The notes beneath the pieces were generated by a model, which ran no database searches, was not told where the DNA came from, and worked only from the letters and a program-made list of their open reading frames with translations. A program made the translations under genes and the position numbers. Positions 1-9,039 of a stretch of DNA of 64,000 nucleotides are shown one piece after another (the first letter of the stretch is position 1; the number at the start of each line of letters is the position of its first letter). The stretch is from Symbiopectobacterium purcellii_A (GTDB lineage: Bacteria; Pseudomonadota; Gammaproteobacteria; Enterobacterales; Enterobacteriaceae), in NCBI RefSeq assembly GCF_052050035.1, contig NZ_CP189882.1, positions 248,001 through 312,000 of the forward strand, written 5' to 3'.

Positions 1-670
1 AAACTAGTTGCTGAATAGAGACTTGCATTTTTTGTCAGGCTATTGAGAATAAAAAGAGGTTTAACTTAGAGAATAAAGGTTTGAAATGATCAACAAAGAG
101 CGGTTGTTACGAGATAATCGTTTATGTAAAGCAATCATTGGATTATCAGTCGAAGAATTGAAAAATTTAGCCGCTGAATTTTCAGCTTGTTATTTGATTT
201 ATCGGAAAAAGAATCGAAAAGATCACGAGCGGCAGATGGGTGCAGGGCAGAAAGGATTTATACCAACCCCATTAGATAAACTGCTTTTTATTTTATTGTA
301 TTTAAAATGTTATCCGACCTATGATTTGCAAGGACTTCTTTTTGGTTTAGATAGAACACGGGTATGTCGCTGGGTAAAAATATTATTGCCGGTTTTAGAG
401 ATGACCTTGGGGCGAGAATGTGTTTTGCCCGCTCGTCAAATTCGCTCTGCTGAGGAATTTTTTCGCGCCTTTCCTGGAGTTAAAGACGTCTTTATTGATG
501 GGACAGAGCGACCTGTCCAAAAGCCTAAGAATCTGCGTCGGCGAAAAAAAATGTATTCGGGAAAGAAAAGACAGACCACTCGAAAAGGGCTTATTATGAC
601 TGACGAGGCTTTGTTGAATAAATCGAACTTTCAGGGGATCGCCGGATCAAAGCACTATCATCGCTCCCGA

Positions 671-766
671 TATAGCCAAGCGACATTATTTTGATAACAG
701 CCAGCTATGCTTCTTTGCCGCATATCAGGGCATAGGATGTAATCATTTTTAAGTCGGTTGGCTATA
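671..766 (+). repeat. MITE A copy 1 (IS630-type miniature element)
   Basis: A 96-bp unit counting the TA at both ends, with tips TATAGCCAAGCGAC and GTCGGTTGGCTATA. The ends match the local IS630 tips. It lies in the leader of the IS903-like transposase gene, which it leaves intact. Confidence 0.9.
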
Positions 767-776
767 GCAGCTCCCC

Positions 777-1700
777 ATGGCAAAGCAAAAGTTTAAAATC
801 ACCAACTGGCCCACCTACAACAAAGCACTCAGACAACGCGGCTCCCTGACGGTCTGGCTTGATGAGTCGGCCATCGCTGCATGGACTGACAGTTCTTCGC
901 CTGAAGGTCGTGGTCGGCCGCTTTACTACACCGATATGGCTGTTACCACGGTTTTGATGATAAAGCGCGTGTTTAACCTGTCGCTCCGGGCATTACAGGG
1001 CTTTGTCGACTCGGTTTTTACACTGATGAGCCTGCCACTGCGCTGCCCGGACTACTCTCTGGTCAGTCGGCGGGCAAAAACCGTCAGTATCAGCATAAAA
1101 ACGCCAACGCGTGGTGAAATCTCGCATCTGGTCATCGACAGTACCGGTCTGAAGGTCTTTGGCGAAGGTGAATGGAAAGTCAGGCAGCATGGGGCTGACA
1201 GACGAAGAGTGTGGCGCAAGCTTCATCTGGCAGCAGACAGTGCGACGCATGAGATTATCTGTGCCGACTTATCGCTCAGCGGAACGACAGATGCGCAGGC
1301 ACTGCCGGGCCTGATTAACCAAACCCACCGAAAAATCAGGGAAGTGTCAGCAGACGGTGCTTATGACGCCCGTTACTGCCACGATGCGTTGCTAAGAAAG
1401 AAAATCAGGCCCCTTATCCCGCCGCGAAGCGGAGCCAAATACTGGCCGGACAAGTACCATAAACGTAACCATGCGGTGGCGAATCAGCGTCTGAGCGGGA
1501 GTAATGATATGTGGAAAAAGAAAGTGGGTTATCACCGGCGTTCAGTGGCAGAAACAGCGATGTTCCGCATAAAAACTTTGCTGGGTGGCCATCTGAGCCT
1601 GCGTGACTATGAGGCTCAAGTAGGTGAAGCCATAGCGATGGTCAAAGCGCTGAACCGTATGACGTTGTTGGGTATGCCACACAGCGTCAGGATAGGATAA
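777..1700 (+). CDS. IS903-like transposase
   Basis: A 307-residue DDE transposase of the IS5 family, IS903 group, uninterrupted from ATG 777 to the stop at 1700. Catalytic landmarks are VIDSTGLK (first Asp), SADGAYD (second Asp), and a late Y-(2)-R-(3)-E-(6)-K signature in YHRRSVAETAMFRIK. The full length and clear motifs suggest it could be active. It is the best candidate in this window to move MITE B, whose tips and 9-bp target duplications match this element. The start lies 11 bp beyond the end of MITE A, so the gene's own promoter may have been displaced. Confidence 0.92.
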   Translation: MAKQKFKITNWPTYNKALRQRGSLTVWLDESAIAAWTDSSSPEGRGRPLYYTDMAVTTVLMIKRVFNLSLRALQGFVDSVFTLMSLPLRCPDYSLVSRRAKTVSISIKTPTRGEISHLVIDSTGLKVFGEGEWKVRQHGADRRRVWRKLHLAADSATHEIICADLSLSGTTDAQALPGLINQTHRKIREVSADGAYDARYCHDALLRKKIRPLIPPRSGAKYWPDKYHKRNHAVANQRLSGSNDMWKKKVGYHRRSVAETAMFRIKTLLGGHLSLRDYEAQVGEAIAMVKALNRMTLLGMPHSVRIG

Positions 1701-2005
1701 CAGGTGTAGCAGAGGGAGTCATCCTGTCGGCTAATTCTGATTTATTCAACAAAGCCGACTGACGAAACAAGGCAAATTGGATTTATCCCCATGAGCAAAA
1801 ATGGGCGCCGTCACGATAAACGCTTACTCGATAAAGTCGATATAATTCGCCATATTCCTCCTGAGGTAACCATCTGGGCAGATACCGGTTTTCAAGGTAT
1901 AGATAAACAGCATACTAATACACAAATCCCAAAAAAAGGAACTCGAAAAAGACCTTTATCGCCTGAACAAAAACAAGAAAATAAAATAATCTCGGGCATC
2001 CGTAT

Positions 2006-2101
2006 TATAGCTAAGCGACATTATTTTGATAACAGCCAGCTATGCTTCTTTGCCACATATCAGGGCATCGGCTGTAATCATTTTTAAGTCGGTTGGCTAT
2101 A
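2006..2101 (+). repeat. MITE A copy 2 (variant)
   Basis: A 96-bp unit inside the IS5-A transposase. The undisturbed second copy of IS5-A shows the empty site cgtattacagttg, so a single TA was duplicated. It has the variant left tip TATAGCTAAGCG and a few internal changes also seen in the copy at 58418. Confidence 0.92.
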
Positions 2102-2291
2102 CAGTTGAACACGCCATCGCGGGTATCAAGCGCCTCGGTTGCATGACCCAAATTTTACGGAATCGTAAACCCTTTATTGATGATACCTTCTTACTCCTTA
2201 GCGCCGGTCTTTGGAATTTCCATCTCAGAACAGCGTAAAATTTACTTCAATCACCGAAACACCCTTATTTCACTATTAAGCAACACGCTTA

Positions 2292-2690
2292 TAGAGCAGC
2301 AAACGATCGTCAAAGTTTCCCAAATCCAGCCCAGTCAGTTCGGAAATCCGGTTCAGGCGATATTCAAGCGTATTACGATGGATGAACAGCGCCTTAGCCG
2401 TAGCACCCGGCTGAACGTTATAGCCAAGCGACATTATTTTGATAACAGCCAGCTATGCTTCTTTGCCGCATATCAGGGCATAGGATGTAATCATTTTTAA
2501 GTCGGTTGGCTATATTGCGAAACCAGGCGTTAAGCGTGCGTCGCAGCAACCCGTTGCCATCCATCGCTTTCAGTTTTGCCAGCGGACGAACCAGTTCATT
2601 GGCCTGCCAACCACCGCGCAGACTATCGAGCAACACCGGCAGCATTAAATCCTGATAATAGTAGCAGCGCTGGCTGGGCATTCGCTGTTT
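2292..2690 (-). pseudogene. cdaR: cdaR fragment (sugar diacid regulator), C-terminal part
   Basis: Two minus-strand pieces flank a MITE A (2419-2514). The upstream piece reads YYYQDLMLPVLLDSLRGGW and then NGLLRRTLNAWF. The downstream piece reads KALFIHRNTLEYRLNRISEL and then LDLGNFDDRLL. This is the PucR-type C-terminal helix-turn-helix region of CdaR, the activator of glucarate/galactarate use. The 5' two-thirds is missing beyond the IS21 end near 2690, and the last residues are cut by IS5-A at 2291. It has therefore been hit three times and is certainly not functional. Confidence 0.88.
2419..2514 (+). repeat. MITE A copy 3
   Basis: A 96-bp unit inserted at a TA in the helix-turn-helix-encoding part of the cdaR remnant. 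Its type 1 interior matches copies 1 and 5. Confidence 0.92.
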
Positions 2691-2861
2691 CCTGTCGCTA
2701 CCGATGTAAAACTGGCCCACCTGCCGATGTAAATCTGACCCACCTAGGGTAAAAATGGCAGTTTTAAGGCACTGCCAATGATGACATTGGAGACCAGAGT
2801 GGAGATTCACGTTTTACACCGTCAAGGCATGTCCATCCGCGCCATCGCGCGGCAGCTTTCA

Positions 2862-3050
2862 GGCTTTGTTGAATAATTTAACCGTTTGATTTACATCTTC
2901 TTTAGTTAGAATGCATTTACAGAGAATGTATTTTGTTAGAACGACAAATCAAATAGTTAGCACAATAAAAAGCATTCCGAGAGGAAAAATTAGTCGTTGA
3001 AATTTTATAATGCTTATATAAATCAGTATCTTAAATTATTCAACAAAGCC
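2862..3050 (+). repeat. MITE B copy 1 (IS903-tipped miniature element)
   Basis: 189 bp with tips GGCTTTGTTGAATAATTTA and the inverse. The 9-bp target cagctttca is duplicated at 2853-2861 and 3051-3059. It disrupts istA. By eye the sequence is identical to the copy at 31633. Confidence 0.95.
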
Positions 3051-3262
3051 CAGCTTTCATGCTCCCGCGAGACCGTTCGACGATATATCCGTAGTCCACT
3101 ACCGGTGGCTGACATGCGTTACAAGCCGCGTATGCCTACAACATGCAAGCTTGACCCGTTCAAGCCGTATGTTCTCGAGCGCGTTGCTGCTGCCAGACCA
3201 CAGTGGATACCGGCCAGTGTGCTGCTGCGCGAGATAGGCCAACGGGGATATGATGGCGGCTA

Positions 3263-3358
3263 TATAGCCAACCGACTTAAAAATGATTACATCCTATGCC
3301 CTGATATGCGGCAAAGAAGCATAGCTGGCTGTTATCAAAATAATGTCGCTTGGCTATA
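3263..3358 (-). repeat. MITE A copy 4
   Basis: A 96-bp unit in reverse orientation inside istA. The istA frame reads into it and ends in a MITE-encoded tail (ANRLKNDYILCPDMRQRS and on). Confidence 0.92.
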
Positions 3359-4094
3359 GCATGCTTACCGCATTTCTACACCCCATGAAGCAGCCCGTTA
3401 CTGAGGCGGTCACGCGCTTTGAGACCGAACCCGGCGTACAGATGCAGGTTGATTTCACCATCGTCAGGCAGGGCCATAACCCGTTGCTGGCCTTCGTCGC
3501 TACGCTGGGCTGGAGCCGGGCGACTTTCGTCAAGTTCTACAGCAACCAGGAGTCCGCAGCCTGGTGTGACGGCATTGAGTCTGCACTTAAGTTCTTTGGC
3601 GGAACTCCGCATTAGTTGCTGTTCGACAACGCCAAGGCCATCATTATTGAGCGTGATGTCTACGGGCCCGGCAAGCATCGCTGGAACCCACAGTTGATGC
3701 AACTGGCTGAGAAGTATGCCTTTACGCCTAAAGTTTGCCGTCCCTACCGCGCCAAGACTAAGGGCAAGGTCGAACGCTTCAACCATTACCTCAAGAACAG
3801 CTTTGTTGTGCCGCTTGCCGCCACGTTTCGCCAGGCTGGGCTGATACTGGACGCCCCCGCGGCTAATGCACGCATTGGTGAGTGGTTGATCACCGTTGCC
3901 AACACCCGTAAACATGGCACCACCGGTATTCCGCCTGAACAACGCATGCCGCGTGAGCGGGCTGCGTTGTTGCCATTGCCGAAGATAACACTGGCATTGC
4001 CTCCACCGGTACCGGCGAGTTGCTCGCGCCCCATACCCACAGAGAGTCTCCAGCACCCGTTGGCTACGTATCAGGCGCTACTGGAGGTAGAAGC

Positions 4095-4559
4095 ATGAAC
4101 CTCCAGCATGATCGTATCGCAGCGCTCTGCGAGCAGCTTAAGCTCGATAGATTACCGGCTGAGTGGCCCGCCGTTGCTCAGACGACGATCGACAGCAACG
4201 GCACTCATGCCGACTTCCTTGAAGCTGCTTTACAGCTTCAGCATGATGGGCTGAACGAACGGCGCCGGCAGACTATTTTGCGTTTATCAGGCCTACCGGT
4301 GATCAAGACGCTGGAGCAGTTTGATTTCGCCTTTGCGAGTGGCGTACCTCGCAGTCAGATCCAGGAGTTGGCCGGGCTGGCGTTTATCGAGCGTCAGGAG
4401 AACCTGGTCTTGCTGGGTCCGTCCGGGGTAGGTAAAACGCACCTGGCGACAGCACTCGGCTACAGAGCCGCGATGGCCGGAATGAGTATTCGGTTCGTCA
4501 CAGCCGCAGATCTGATGCTACAGCTGCTCGCATCACATCGTCAGGGGGAGTTAAAAAGC
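4095..4559 (+). pseudogene. istB (IS21-A ATP-binding helper), 3' truncated
   Basis: It starts at ATG 4095, overlapping the end of istA. IstB is the AAA+ ATPase that assists IstA. The Walker A motif GPSGVGKTHLA is present, and the frame runs to RQGELKS before being cut at 4559/4560 by the end of an IS630. The Walker B and C-terminal parts are lost. The istB 3' piece at 58514-58903 is not its missing half: the two overlap in the protein family alignment and differ in sequence. Confidence 0.85.
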
Positions 4560-5443
4560 TATAGCCAAGCGACTTAATTTTGATTACACCATATGGACTG
4601 AGAACAAACTCTCTGTATCGCAACCCATCTCTCTTTTTTTGCTTTTTGCTTGTGCCCATTTATGCTCAATTGGGTTAAGATCTGGCGAATATGTAGGCAA
4701 ATACTCCACCATATACCCTGCATCGATGATGACTTGTTGAATATTATGTTTTTTGTGAAAAGTGGCATTGTCCATCATGATTACACTGTTTTTAGGGAGT
4801 ACTGGGATAAGGACTTGTGTGACCCAGGCATAGAAAACATCGCTGTTAATATTGATATCAAATAATCCGATAGCAAACAGCGTTGTGCCTAATAAAGCGC
4901 CGATAACATTTGTTCTTCCCCTAGCTCCCCAGTTCTTCAGGCCAAAACACCGTTGACCTTTTGGGGAATAGCCGTGAGTCCGTGGGGTATCGTGTGAAAA
5001 ACCACTTTCATCAATAAAAACAATAGGTTTACCTTCTTTTTCATACTGTTGTTTTTTTTGTTGAAATCCCTGCCGGGCGTTTTCGTCGGCTTTCGGATGA
5101 CGTAGAGTTTTTTTTATAGGTCAATCCCAGCTTTTTAAGCGCTTGCCAAATGGCCTTCTGACAAACGCCAAAACGCTCTGCACGTTCTTTTTGGTAAGCA
5201 TCTGGATATTGTTCAACATCTTTTATCAACTCGGATTTATCGATCTTTCGCTGACGCGTGGTCGATGCTTTTGACTCTATTTGATTAATCCAACGCGATA
5301 CAGAGGCAGGGCCAATCCGAAATTGCTTCGCTGTTTCTCGGATACTCAACCCTTCGTTTTTCCGTGTAGATATCACTTTACGTCTAAAATCAATTGAATA
5401 GCTCATTTAAATAATGTAATCAAAATTAAGTCGTTTAGCTATA
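4560..5443 (-). mobile_element. IS630-family element, copy 1 (full length)
   Basis: 884 bp counting TA at both ends, with tips TATAGCCAAGCGACTTAATT and AATTAAGTCGTTTAGCTATA. It is full length with the standard split transposase gene. The left flank is istB and the right flank is unrelated sequence, so it marks a rearrangement or deletion junction rather than a clean insertion. Confidence 0.92.
4584..5406 (-). CDS. IS630 transposase, two overlapping frames (copy 1)
   Basis: Frame A starts at ATG 5406 (MSYSIDFRRKV) and encodes a helix-turn-helix domain (SIRETAKQFRIGPASVSRW). Frame B continues from TYKKTLRHPK to a stop at 4584 and carries the DDE domain: VFIDESGFSH, MMDNATFHK and YSPDLNPIEHKWA. 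The frames join at a run of eight A residues, where one fewer A would fuse them. Every copy in the window has the same run, so frameshifting or transcriptional slippage is likely the normal mode of expression rather than decay. This is the only obvious source of transposase for MITE A. Confidence 0.85.
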
Positions 5444-5494
5444 CTGGTGGCATAAGCCTCTACCGTTTTGTTGCGTTTCGAGTGGGAATGGGGC

Positions 5495-5568
5495 TTAGAC
5501 ACCCATATCAAAACCGGTAACTCTCAACCTTTCAAGGTCATGTGTCAGATCAAGTCGCGACTAATACA
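5495..5568 (-). mobile_element. Terminal fragment of an IS481 element
   Basis: The reverse complement of the first 74 or so bases of the complete IS481 at 59709-60909, ending at the tip tgtattagtcgcga. Only the end survives, and it truncates the adjacent chemoreceptor gene. Bases 5444-5494, between this and IS630, are not recognised. Confidence 0.85.
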
Positions 5569-6809
5569 AATAACGGTATTTACGACGTTCCTACCTTTTT
5601 GCGCTGTTTCTGGGCTTTGTTGAATAATTTAAAATACTGATTTAAATGGGTATTATAAAATTTTAACGACTAAATTTTACTACCGTAATGCTTTTTATTG
5701 TGCTAACTATTTGATTTATCGCTCTAACAAAATACATTTTCTGTACATGCATCCCACCTAAAGAAGTTGTAAATCAAAACGTTAAATTATTCAACAACGC
5801 CCTGTTTCTGATGCATTTTTAGCCAAAGCAGCCGCTTGTCGCGCATTGTCGGTGTTCTGTTTCACTGTTGCCGTCAACTGTTCCATGCTTGCAGCCGTTT
5901 CTTCCAATGCGGAAGCCTGCTGCTCGGTTCTTGACGACAGATCATTACTGCCCACTGAGATTTCGCTGGCCCCGGTATAGATACTGTCAGAACTGGTCGA
6001 ACGTCTCCCACGGTAGTGATTAAGGAACTTTGCATCTCTTTTAAACGTGAAGCGAGCTGGCCAATTTCATTCTTACTTTCTGCCTCAATGGCCTGCGTAA
6101 GATCGCCTCCGGATATCGCACGAATATGATGGATAACGCGGCTCAGCAGCTGGAAGAGAATGCGTTGTAGCAGACCCCACGCGCTTACAACAACCAAAAT
6201 CAATACCAGCGCTATGCTCCCAATCGTCCATTGCATCGACACAAAGCTGGAGAGATTTTCACGCTGCCCGGCACTGACCAACATATTATTCTGCTCCCTC
6301 CAGGTGTTATAGCTCTGCTCTAAATTGTCTTGCGCCAGTTGAGCATCAAGATTGCCATAAGCGTCATAGTCGCCACGTTGCAGATACTGGATCGACATTT
6401 TAAAAATATCATGCAGTTGGCGAAAATCATTCTCTACTTTTTTAGCAATGGCATCGCTTTGCCCTTCGAGTCGGGGGGAAGACTGATAGCGATTAAACTG
6501 TTTTTCGGCCGTATCAAGCGTCGTGCTGGCGGTTGCCAGGAGCGCATTGATTGCCGCAATGGATTTCTCATCTTTCTGGTTTTTCAAAAAACGGATGGCC
6601 ACGCGAGTGATGACAACGCGAGTCTTAACAAGTGATTGAAAACTATCAGTAAGCTGTTCTTGCTGAAAGTTCAAGATTTCAGATTTTTGAAAGTTTTGCT
6701 TATCGTTATTTACTGAGGAGTAAAACAGTATGCTGGTGATTATCTGTAATAAAATAAAGACAGCAAAGGCAATCGAAATCCCTGTGATGACTTTAACGTT
6801 TTTGAACAT
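5569..6809 (-). pseudogene. Methyl-accepting chemotaxis protein, broken
   Basis: It starts at ATG 6809. It has an N-terminal membrane segment (about residues 8-30), a periplasmic four-helix-type sensor region, a second membrane segment near residues 195-215, and a HAMP domain (LSRVIHHIRAISGGDLTQAI). After GDVR near 6005 a frameshift occurs. The proper frame continues SSDSIYTGASEISVGSNDLS, then SSRTEQQASALEETAASMEQ and the start of the signalling domain. A MITE B (5613-5801) interrupts it, and the IS481 fragment cuts it before the conserved hairpin tip. It therefore cannot signal to CheA. Confidence 0.88.
5613..5801 (-). repeat. MITE B copy 2 (divergent)
   Basis: 189 bp with target duplication ctgtttctg at 5604-5612 and 5802-5810, inside the chemoreceptor pseudogene. 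The right tip has one change (CAACAACGCC) and the interior differs at several sites from the main group, so it is probably an older insertion. Confidence 0.92.
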
Positions 6810-7086
6810 GGTTCGCCTCTTTGGTCTAGGAATAGATGCCTAGAGGCAATATCGTCAATAAACCGCGTTTCTTGATTACATTTACGCAACACAGTCATGG
6901 GTATCAAAAATAATGAAACACGCTCATCATCATGATAAACATAGCAATTACACTGCACTGAGTTCATTTTGGTCAAAGAATACGTTATTAAAAATTAACA
7001 TTCTCATTAACAAACATCAAAGATTAAAATAACAGACTGAAATTTAAGTAAAAAAAACACGCACCGGCCTAGAAACTTAAATAAAA

Positions 7087-7347
7087 TTAATGTGTCATTT
7101 TCCTAATTATTTCCTTCACTTCCAGCCCATGCTCAGAATTTTTCTGCATCCTTTGTACAAAAACCCGCTGGTAGAGCCATGCATCTATGCACTTTTTCAC
7201 ATCAGCTTTATCCGATTGGCAGTGGAATTCGAAGATCATCCTTTTTTCTTTTGAAAACAACACTAAACTACTTTCAAACTCGAGGAAATCAAGATCTTCT
7301 ATCTGGTAGGCAGTTTTAAACGCAGAGCAGATGTAATGTATATCCAT
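7087..7347 (-). CDS. Hypothetical 86-residue protein
   Basis: An ORF from ATG 7347 to the stop at 7087. It has no signal peptide or membrane segment and is rich in charged and aromatic residues (DLDFLEFESSLVLFSKEKR). I recognise no family. It lies between the chemoreceptor remnant and a degenerate TPR gene, in AT-rich DNA, both on the same strand. The length and acidic/aromatic mix would suit a small chaperone or accessory protein, but nothing here proves it is expressed. Confidence 0.4.
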   Translation of the reverse strand: MDIHYICSAFKTAYQIEDLDFLEFESSLVLFSKEKRMIFEFHCQSDKADVKKCIDAWLYQRVFVQRMQKNSEHGLEVKEIIRKMTH

Positions 7348-7733
7348 ATAATATCCACCTATATTTGTATAACTTCACATTGCTATATAGCACAAATAGC
7401 CATAAAGCGTGTATCTTAATCATTTTATTGTGATACACATTTAGTTTGCGTTGAGAGATGAGATTTCTTTCCTAGAAAACTCGGCGGTAAGTTAACAAAT
7501 TCAGGCCATCCCCTATCAACACGCCCTACCATCCCCATAAATGCAATCCCAAAGAAAGGAGACAATACCGAATGATGACATCAATATTTTTAAATGGTAT
7601 TTAATCTCAATTCACAGACTAAAATCAATAATAAAACCCTCTCTTCATTATCAGCACAGGTCTTACATCATTCAAGATGCTAAGGAAAATGAATTCCCAA
7701 CATGTGCTCTCGAGAATCCCATTTTATCAGCGG
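7348..7733. other. AT-rich intergenic stretch, no clear gene
   Basis: A plus-strand frame at 7541-7789 exists, but it has no recognisable motif and overlaps the TPR remnant. I see no convincing promoter, RNA gene or repeat here. Confidence 0.4.
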
Positions 7734-8199
7734 TTATTGCTGAATGTTTTGTTGTGCCGGTGTGCACAACGCCAGCAACCCCCGCATGATCGTATTTCCG
7801 AGTGAATCAGTATTGAGTGTATCTTCGCCATACCTTACGGCCTCTTGGATATTACCGAGGAGATAATTGATGATAACACACAATATTTTAGGAGAATAAA
7901 AGGCATCATTGAGATCCATGCACATATTATTCATCTGCATTGCTTTATCTAAATCCCCTTGTTGCACCAGATGACAAGCATAGTAATAATACACCTCGGC
8001 AACAGTGGGTGATAATAACATGGCTAAATGAAATTTACTTGCTGCTTACTTGTTATTTTCAGCGCAAAGCAATAACCCTTATAAAGAAAGGGCAATGACG
8101 TTATTAGGCTCAATCGCTAATATCTTGCCGACAATGATCATCATTTCATGTCGGACACTTTCATAATCCATCAAGCCCAGATTGGCTACCGCATAGTAA
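7734..8199 (-). pseudogene. Degenerate TPR-containing protein, C-terminal part
   Basis: The minus-strand piece 7734-8021 reads VAEVYYYYACHLVQQGDLDK followed by KILCVIINYLLGNIQEAVRY, helix pairs typical of tetratricopeptide repeats. Upstream (8070-8199) another frame reads ANLGLMDYESVRHEMMIIVG and AIEPNNVIALSL, also TPR-like, and ends in a stop. The two pieces are out of frame and the 5' side is cut by an IS5-family end at 8200. The arrangement resembles the C-terminal half of HilA/CadC-type regulators, but that assignment is a guess. Confidence 0.5.
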
Positions 8200-8244
8200 G
8201 AACCTATCCCAATAGGATTTTATTCCAGACAATGATGCCGCAGG
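8200..8244 (-). mobile_element. End fragment of IS5-family element 'IS5-B'
   Basis: It begins GAACCTATCCCAATAGGATT, identical to the end of the element at 34465, preceded by TAA as at that site. It is cut at a TA by the IS630 copy at 8245. Confidence 0.85.
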
Positions 8245-8800
8245 TATAGCCAAGCGACTTAATTTTGATTACACCATATGGACTGAGAACAAACTCTCTG
8301 TATCGCAACCCATCTCTCTTTTTTTGCTTTTTGCTTGTGCCCATTTATGCTCAATTGGGTTAAGATCTGGCGAATATGTAGGCAAATACTCCACCATATA
8401 CCCTGCATCGATGATGACTTGTTGAATATTATGTTTTTTGTGAAAAGTGGCATTGTCCATCATGATTACACTGTTTTTAGGGAGTACTGGGATAAGGACT
8501 TGTGTGACCCAGGCATAGAAAACATCGCTGTTAATATTGATATCAAATAATCCGATAGCAAACAGCGTTGTGCCTAATAAAGCGCCGATAACATTTGTTC
8601 TTCCCCTAGCTCCCCAGTTCTTCAGGCCAAAACACCGTTGACCTTTTGGGGAATAGCCGTGAGTCCGTGGGGTATCGTGTGAAAAACCACTTTCATCAAT
8701 AAAAACAATAGGTTTACCTTCTTTTTCATACTGTTGTTTTTTTTGTTGAAATCCCTGCCGGGCGTTTTCGTCGGCTTTCGGATGACGTAGAGTTTTTTTT
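8245..8800 (-). mobile_element. IS630 copy 2, truncated by MITE A
   Basis: It carries one IS630 end and the frame-B half of the transposase, then stops at the TATA just past the A8 run, where a MITE A begins. Sequence beyond the MITE is not IS630, so the helix-turn-helix half and the other end are gone. Confidence 0.9.
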
Positions 8801-8808
8801 ATAGCCAA
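8269..8808 (-). pseudogene. IS630 transposase catalytic half (copy 2)
   Basis: A 179-codon open frame from a TTG inside the MITE A tip through KKTLRHPKADENARQ and the complete DDE region to the stop at 8269. The MITE insertion replaced frame A, so the catalytic half is now open without a frameshift. It lacks the DNA-binding helix-turn-helix. I see no good ribosome binding site ahead of the TTG, so it is most likely a dead remnant. Confidence 0.75.
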
Positions 8809-8895
8809 GCGACATTATTTTGATAACAGCCAGCTATGCTTCTTTGCCGCATATCAGGGCATAGGATGTAATCATTTTTAAGTCGGTTGGCTATA
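8800..8895 (+). repeat. MITE A copy 5
   Basis: A 96-bp type 1 unit sitting exactly at the truncated edge of IS630 copy 2. The two sides do not belong together, so it lies at a rearrangement junction. Confidence 0.92.
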
Positions 8896-9039
8896 GTGTC
8901 AATTTCGAAGTGGCCAGGCTCTTGTTTAAGCTCGGCTTGAGCTGGGCGATACTCAATACCAACACGGTTGGGAATAGGGCCTGATTTGAGGTTTTCGGCA
9001 TTGTACCTGTAACGTTTTCCCTGATGAGGAAGTTGCTGA
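8896..9039 (-). pseudogene. Fragment of an rve-type transposase
   Basis: The minus-strand frame reads LPHQGKRYRYNAENLKSGPI followed by NRVGIEYRPAQAELKQEPGH and FEIDT. This looks like the start of an integrase-core catalytic domain of an IS30-like transposase. Both edges are cut, by MITE A and by IS630 copy 3. The family assignment is uncertain. Confidence 0.5.

Larger units (their letters stand above)
607..1756 (+). mobile_element. IS903-like element (IS5 family) with 9-bp target duplication
   Basis: It begins GGCTTTGTTGAATAAATC and ends with the inverse GATTTATTCAACAAAGCC, the known IS903-type tip. The target gactgacga is duplicated at 598-606 and 1757-1765. Removing the element and one repeat restores the sequence seen in the intact second IS5-A copy. 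A MITE A sits inside it (671-766), upstream of the transposase gene. Confidence 0.93.
86..2238 (+). pseudogene. IS5-family transposase, interrupted twice
   Basis: The reading frame starts at ATG 86 (MINKERLL) and runs to 604. It resumes after the IS903-like insertion at about 1766 (TRQIGFIP), breaks again at MITE A (2006-2101), and finishes with VEHAIAGIKR to a stop at 2238. Joined, it gives an N-terminal helix-turn-helix followed by an IS5-type DDE domain: DGTERP for the first Asp, WADTGFQG for the second, and VEHAIAGIK for the Glu region. Both interruptions make it non-functional as it stands. The inverted copy at 31-32 kb has the same protein broken only once, by a MITE B. Confidence 0.8.
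1..2291 (+). mobile_element. IS5-family element 'IS5-A', copy 1, carrying nested insertions
   Basis: The ends are an imperfect inverted repeat: the left tip (at the window edge) reads AAACTAGTTGCTGAATAG and the right tip, reverse-complemented, reads TAAGCGTGTTGCTTAATAG. A second copy lies inverted at 30999-32235, which lets the insertions here be removed by comparison. An IS903-like element (607-1756) and a MITE A (2006-2101) interrupt it. Its right end cuts into a cdaR remnant at a TA dinucleotide. The first base or bases may lie outside the window. Confidence 0.8.
2799..4098 (+). pseudogene. istA transposase of IS21-A, interrupted
   Basis: The probable start is GTG 2799. The protein opens with an IstA helix-turn-helix (GMSIRAIARQL, then SRETVRRYIR after the MITE B at 2862-3050). 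It is broken again by MITE A at 3263-3358 and resumes with an rve-type integrase core (VQMQVDF, LLFDNAK, KTKGKVERFNHYLKNSF). An in-frame TAG at 3613 lies just before LLFDNAK, inside the catalytic domain. Two insertions and a stop codon make it a pseudogene. The stop at 4098 overlaps the istB start, the usual istAB arrangement. Confidence 0.85.
2691..4559 (+). mobile_element. IS21-family remnant 'IS21-A' (left end, istA, 5' istB)
   Basis: The left end near 2691 carries two similar subterminal repeats (GTAAAACTGGCCCACC and GTAAATCTGACCCACC), as IS21-family ends usually do. istA and the start of istB follow in order. A MITE B, a MITE A, a nonsense codon and an IS630 junction at 4560 have broken it. 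The right end is missing. The exact left boundary is uncertain by a few bases. Confidence 0.8.

Noticed and set aside
7541..7789. 82-codon plus-strand frame
   Set aside because: It runs into the opposite-strand TPR remnant and has no recognisable motif or good ribosome binding site.
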